A DNA stretch of 47,285 bases from Actinomycetes bacterium. GTDB taxonomy: Bacteria; Actinomycetota; Acidimicrobiia; Acidimicrobiales; JABEUL01. Below are positions 43,711 to 47,285 of this stretch, one piece after another. The notes beneath the pieces are model-generated. The model did not search any database. It was not told the DNA's origin and saw only the letters and a program-made list of their open reading frames with translations. The position numbers and the translations under genes were made by a program. Location: the NCBI GenBank assembly GCA_021790815.1, contig JAJYFT010000002.1:1-47285 (forward strand), in the 5' to 3' direction. Positions within the stretch are counted from its first letter, which is position 1; every line of letters begins with the position of its first letter.

Positions 43711-45231
43711 GTGAGCACTGAAAAGTTGGTTGCAACAACGAAATATGGGAAGGTGATGGGGCTCGAAAAAAACGGTACCGTACTTTTTAAAGGAATACGG
43801 TATGCGAAAGCTCCGAGATTTCTGCCTCCCGAAGAACCCGATGAGATTGATGGGATATATGAAGCCACTAAATTCGGTCAGGTTTCATACCAACTGCCTG
43901 ATGAACTTGCAGGTCTTCTTTCTGGTCCAGCACCCGATACAAGTGAAGATTGTTTATTCCTTAACGTACAAACACCAAGTCTCGACGGTTCAAAAAGACC
44001 AGTCATGGTTTGGATTCACGGAGGTGCTTTTATCGGAGGATCTGGGTCCACACCGTGGTATAAAGGTGAATACTTAGTAAAACGCGGAAATGTAGTCGTC
44101 GTAACTATTAACTACAGATTAGGAGCCCTAGGGTTTCTCAATCTCAAAGACTTTTTAGGTGATGATTATGCATCTTCAGGCATAACAGGCATATTGGATC
44201 AAATCGCAGCACTTAAATGGGTTAATGAGAATATTGAAAACTTTGGTGGCGACCCTAATAATGTCACTATTTTTGGCGAATCAGCTGGAGCGATGAGTGT
44301 CGGAACACTCCTCGGTATGCAAACTGCAAGACAGTACTTTAATAAAGCGATTCTTCAAAGTGGGTCATCTTTCAATATAATTACCCAAGAGCATTCAAAC
44401 ATTGTCACTGAAACTTTTATCAGGCTAACAGGTGCTGGCGATGCAACAGGACTTCTTTCGCTTGATCCATCAACTTTTTTGGAAGCGCAAAAAAATCTTG
44501 GACCTGAGTTGTTATCACATCACATATCATCGAACCCAAGTGGTCTAAATCTTGCAGGTTTGCCATTTCAACCAGTGATTGACGGAATACATCTTAAAGA
44601 AGCACCGATCGAGGCAGTTCGAAGAGGTGATGCAAGCCAAATATCAATTATTGTCGGATCAAATGAAAACGAATGGAATTTATTCGCACTTATGATGCCC
44701 AGCCCAGATTCATTTGAAAAAATAGAAAACCGGTTAAATAGACTCAGTCCAGATTCAGTTAAAGTGCTTGAGGCATACAGATCTTCACGACCAGACTCCT
44801 CTCCTGGAGAAATCTGGAATGCTATATTAACCGACTATGTTTTCTTCATCCCTGCTTTAAGATTACTGGAAGCTCAGTCTCGTTATAATAATAACTGTTA
44901 TCAATACAAATTCACTTGGAAAAGTACTGCATTTGCTGGTGTTTTGGGCTCATGTCATGCCCTTGAAATACCCTTCGTATTTGGAAGTTTAGATGATCAA
45001 GGCGCCCAATTCATGACTGGTACTAACCCACCTCAAAGTTTGTCAGACATTATGCAAGACTACTGGATTCACTTCGCCAAGAACGGCTCCTTAACTTCTA
45101 TGGATTCCCAAAACGAAAATTGGGAACCGTTTAATGCTTCCGAAGCTAAATATATGGAGTTTGGAGATCACTCTGGCATGAGATCAGTTGAGAGCTACGA
45201 AGAAATCGCTTGTTGGGAAGGAATACGATAG
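43711..45231 (+). CDS. Type B carboxylesterase (PnbA-like)
   Basis: The 506-residue alpha/beta hydrolase shows the carboxylesterase B motifs in order: SEDCLFLNVQTP (about 78-89), the oxyanion-hole WIHGGAF (103-109), the nucleophile elbow FGESAGAMS (Ser near 192), GSNENEW with the probable catalytic Glu near 313, and GSCHALEIPFVFG with the catalytic His near 417. It should hydrolyse esters of broad type. No signal peptide is seen. GTG 43711 follows a GGAGAAATGAG element. It is convergent with the RluD gene; only four bases separate the stop codons. Confidence 0.93.
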   Translation: MSTEKLVATTKYGKVMGLEKNGTVLFKGIRYAKAPRFLPPEEPDEIDGIYEATKFGQVSYQLPDELAGLLSGPAPDTSEDCLFLNVQTPSLDGSKRPVMVWIHGGAFIGGSGSTPWYKGEYLVKRGNVVVVTINYRLGALGFLNLKDFLGDDYASSGITGILDQIAALKWVNENIENFGGDPNNVTIFGESAGAMSVGTLLGMQTARQYFNKAILQSGSSFNIITQEHSNIVTETFIRLTGAGDATGLLSLDPSTFLEAQKNLGPELLSHHISSNPSGLNLAGLPFQPVIDGIHLKEAPIEAVRRGDASQISIIVGSNENEWNLFALMMPSPDSFEKIENRLNRLSPDSVKVLEAYRSSRPDSSPGEIWNAILTDYVFFIPALRLLEAQSRYNNNCYQYKFTWKSTAFAGVLGSCHALEIPFVFGSLDDQGAQFMTGTNPPQSLSDIMQDYWIHFAKNGSLTSMDSQNENWEPFNASEAKYMEFGDHSGMRSVESYEEIACWEGIR

Positions 45232-45235
45232 CCAA

Positions 45236-46234
45236 CTAGAACTCTAGTGTTTGCAATCCTTCGTCGTTCGGCGATAAATCACCTGTTGGTAATTTATTAG
45301 TCGCGATATCATTAGCTAAAAGTTCTAAAAATGAGTCTAAGTCTGATGGAAGAACGGAGGTAAATTCCATAGACTTTTTTAAAATCGGGTGTACAAATCC
45401 AAGACTCTTGGAATGTAAAAATGGTCTGTTGAGAGTTCGAAATGGTTTTGCACCGTAATAAGTATCCCCTGCTACCGGGTGTTTTATTGCACTAAAATGT
45501 GCCCTAATTTGGTGGGTCCGTCCCGTCCGAAGTTTAACGCTTAGGTAAGTGAAAGATCTTTTGGAAACAAATCTACTTATCACTCTAAAGTCTGTAATTG
45601 CCTCTTTACCACTTTCCACAATACCCATCTTCGTTGGATCATCAACTGACCTTCCCAGAGGAGCTTCAATTGTTCCTTCATCTTCTTCTAAAATACCTTC
45701 GACTAAAGTTGCATACTCTCTTTTTACTTTTCGATCTTTGAGTTCTGAAACCAGAAAATGATAGGACTCATTGTTTAGTGCGATGACAAGCAAACCTGAT
45801 GTAAGTTTGTCCAACCTATGAACGATACCGGGTCGAAACCACTCACCCACCCCAACTATCTTAGGATATTTGCACACAAGTAAATTAGCTAAAGTCACCT
45901 CTTCTCTTCCATTGCCTGGATGAACACTTAAACCAATTTGCTTATTTATGACTACGATATCATTATCTTCATAAACTACGTCGATGAAACCATCGTGAGG
46001 CTCAATTCTAGTGTCAACTGAATCAATTTTGCCTTTTACCCTTACCGTCTGACCAATTTGGAGTCTTATACTGTTCGATTTTGGAATCTTTCCGTCAATT
46101 GATACTGATCCGTCTGAAATTAGAGTTGACGCCTGATTTCTCGTAATATCCAGCACAAGTGAAAGAGTTCTATCGACTCTTTCGCCTACTAGTACTTCAT
46201 TTACTATGAATTCATCATTTAAATCGTGTGTCAA
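45236..46234 (-). CDS. rluD: RluD-family 23S rRNA pseudouridine synthase
   Basis: The 332-residue protein has an N-terminal S4 RNA-binding domain (about 14-70) and the RluA-type catalytic domain with HRLDKLTSGLLV, where D142 is the nucleophile, preceded by GLSVHPGNG and followed by LRTGRTHQIRAHF. RluD-type enzymes modify U1911, U1915 and U1917 of helix 69 in 23S rRNA. The start is a TTG directly after the lspA stop codon (TGATTG), so it is coupled to lspA. The lspA-rluD order is widely conserved in bacteria. The C-terminal end is slightly longer than usual (GDLSPNDEG). Confidence 0.93.
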   Translation of the reverse strand: MTHDLNDEFIVNEVLVGERVDRTLSLVLDITRNQASTLISDGSVSIDGKIPKSNSIRLQIGQTVRVKGKIDSVDTRIEPHDGFIDVVYEDNDIVVINKQIGLSVHPGNGREEVTLANLLVCKYPKIVGVGEWFRPGIVHRLDKLTSGLLVIALNNESYHFLVSELKDRKVKREYATLVEGILEEDEGTIEAPLGRSVDDPTKMGIVESGKEAITDFRVISRFVSKRSFTYLSVKLRTGRTHQIRAHFSAIKHPVAGDTYYGAKPFRTLNRPFLHSKSLGFVHPILKKSMEFTSVLPSDLDSFLELLANDIATNKLPTGDLSPNDEGLQTLEF

Positions 46235-46756
46235 TCAGATGTCACTTTGCGCGTTACTGTCTTCTTGGGGTGTTTTACCAAGATCTGGTCTACTCTCTTT
46301 TTTGAATAAAGAGTAAATAATTGCAGTCACCACTCCTATTGTAATGGAGGAATCAGCCAGATTGAATGTCGGCCAGAAAGAAGTATAAATAAAGTCAACT
46401 ACATACTTATGATCAAATCTAAACGCCCTATCGGCTAAATTGCCAATGGCACCTCCGACGATTAAACCTAAAGAGACTTGATAGACTCTATTTCTCGTTC
46501 CAAATGCAACAACAAGTAGAGCAATTGCAATTATTGAAGAAAGTAAAACTACAATTAAAGTGCTACCAGTTCCAATGCTAAAAGCTGCGCCCGAATTAAA
46601 CTCTAAACGAAAACTTATAAAACCAATAAAGTGTTTTGGGGACACTTTAAGAGCTTTTAAAGCCCAGTTTTTTGAAAGCTGATCAATGACAACTACAGTA
46701 ACCATCAAGACCAAAGTCAAGTATGGCACTTTAAACTTATCCTTCACGTAAAGCAC
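46235..46756 (-). CDS. lspA: Lipoprotein signal peptidase II
   Basis: This aspartic membrane protease removes lipoprotein signal peptides after lipidation. The 173-residue protein has four membrane helices and the motifs VVVIDQLSKNWAL, FNSGAAFSIG, GNLADR with D109 and FNLADSSITIG with D135, the catalytic pair. The start is a GTG. It is followed immediately by rluD and preceded by a TraR/DksA-type gene on the same strand, 48 bases away, a common arrangement. It would process the DUF3048 lipoprotein encoded at the left end. Confidence 0.95.
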   Translation of the reverse strand: MLYVKDKFKVPYLTLVLMVTVVVIDQLSKNWALKALKVSPKHFIGFISFRLEFNSGAAFSIGTGSTLIVVLLSSIIAIALLVVAFGTRNRVYQVSLGLIVGGAIGNLADRAFRFDHKYVVDFIYTSFWPTFNLADSSITIGVVTAIIYSLFKKESRPDLGKTPQEDSNAQSDI

Positions 46757-46804
46757 ATTGACTTTAATGGATTAAATCTATCAGAAAGTGGAATTTCAGC
46801 ATTC

Positions 46805-47285
46805 CTACCGCCTTGACAGACCACCATTTTTGCACTGAACACACAGCCTTGCTGCAGGCATCACTTTCAAGCGTGCTCTGGGAATTGGATTTCTACATTG
46901 TTCACAGTATCCATATGTTTTACGAGAGATTCTCTCAAGTGCTTGGTCAATCTCGCCAACAGCAGCAAGCTCTTGTGCTGAAAGGAACTGATCTCTTTCT
47001 CGCTCTACAGAAAGAGTACCTCCTTCACCGGATTCGTCATCGAACTGGGTATCACCTGGTTCCATCTCTTCGACTAATGCTTCAGCTTCAGCAATCAAGT
47101 CATTAGCTTGATTTAGATGCATCTCTCTTTCTTGCTGAAGTAAGATTTTTTGCTCCTCTAAGAACTTCGGATCGATTGGGGGAAGAGGAGGAAGAACTAC
47201 TTTTTTTGGCTCAGGTTTTACTATATTCGAAGGAACTTTTTTTGCAGCTACCCCTACTTTGCTTAGCTCTTCAGTTCTCTTAGCT
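46805..47285 (-). CDS. TraR/DksA-type zinc-finger protein, 5' end outside the window
   Basis: The reading frame is open to the window edge, so the N-terminus is missing; the internal Met at 47122 is not a credible start. The visible 159 residues contain a Lys/Pro-rich segment, a coiled-coil region (EEQKILLQQEREMHLNQA), an acidic stretch, and a C4 zinc finger GYCEQCRNPIP...LCVQCKNG near the C-terminus. TraR/DksA proteins of this form modulate RNA polymerase, and the actinobacterial version with a Lys/Ala/Pro-rich N-terminus, next to lspA, is common. The DksA tip Asp residues are not evident, so activity on RNA polymerase is uncertain. Confidence 0.85.
   Translation of the reverse strand, partial: AKRTEELSKVGVAAKKVPSNIVKPEPKKVVLPPLPPIDPKFLEEQKILLQQEREMHLNQANDLIAEAEALVEEMEPGDTQFDDESGEGGTLSVERERDQFLSAQELAAVGEIDQALERISRKTYGYCEQCRNPIPRARLKVMPAARLCVQCKNGGLSRR

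Noticed and set aside
1-47285. CRISPR arrays, rRNA and prophage genes
   Set aside because: No regularly spaced repeats, rRNA-like conserved segments or phage structural genes were seen anywhere in the window.

Overview
The window looks like a chromosome segment from a low-GC (about 40% by eye) actinobacterium, most likely of the Acidimicrobiia or a relative. The markers are a WhiB1-type Fe-S regulator, a PdtaS-type histidine kinase, a mycothiol S-conjugate amidase (Mca), DUF3107, paired ArsA/Get3-like ATPases, an F420-type luciferase-like oxidoreductase, the actinobacterial PspA-PspAA-HtpX-PspAB module, a CtpI-like giant P-type ATPase and a mycothiol-dependent-isomerase-like DinB protein. No rRNA, CRISPR array or intact prophage was seen. 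The class assignment is inference from gene content.

Layout. 1-1.9 kb holds two decayed IS110-family transposases in opposite orientations. 1.9-5.1 kb (minus) is a cysteine desulfurase, the tRNA thiolase MnmA and a DUF3048 lipoprotein. 5.3-8.0 kb carries trehalose synthesis genes (otsA on plus, otsB on minus, convergent) with a LytR_C membrane protein. tRNA-Thr(TGT) and a YdjC/ChbG deacetylase follow. 9.5-12.6 kb is a scarred stretch with a GC-rich IS1595 remnant, a sphingosine-1-phosphate-lyase-like enzyme and a truncated coding fragment. 12.6-15.9 kb holds a small membrane protein and the phage-shock module. 16-20 kb holds mca, an SCP2 protein, a second YdjC protein that has lost its metal ligands, and an unrecognised two-TM protein. 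20.3-23.2 kb is one large secreted protein with three tandem C-terminal repeats. 23.8-32.3 kb runs mainly plus: LLM oxidoreductase, a three-gene SPFH/zinc-ribbon cluster, DUF3107, two ArsA-like ATPases, a PHP phosphatase, PdtaS, and convergent whiB1. 32.5-38 kb holds GDPD, etfBA, a DEDDh exonuclease, YihY and a DinB-like protein. 38.1-42.9 kb is a 1481-residue P-type ATPase and a small membrane protein. The end carries a carboxylesterase, RluD, LspA and a TraR/DksA protein cut by the window edge.

How the genes fit together. Several sets address envelope upkeep and stress: Psp module, HtpX, SPFH protein, LspA, LytR_C, YihY, GDPD, trehalose. Thiol and sulfur chemistry is represented by the desulfurase/MnmA pair, Mca and the DinB-like protein. 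Energy metabolism appears as EtfAB and the F420-type oxidoreductase. The most unusual observations are two built-in pseudoenzymes. The N-terminal half of the P-type ATPase is a degenerate copy of its own catalytic half, and one of the two YdjC paralogs has lost every expected metal ligand. The SPFH/zinc-ribbon cluster next to the Get3-like ATPases is the best candidate for an under-described functional unit.
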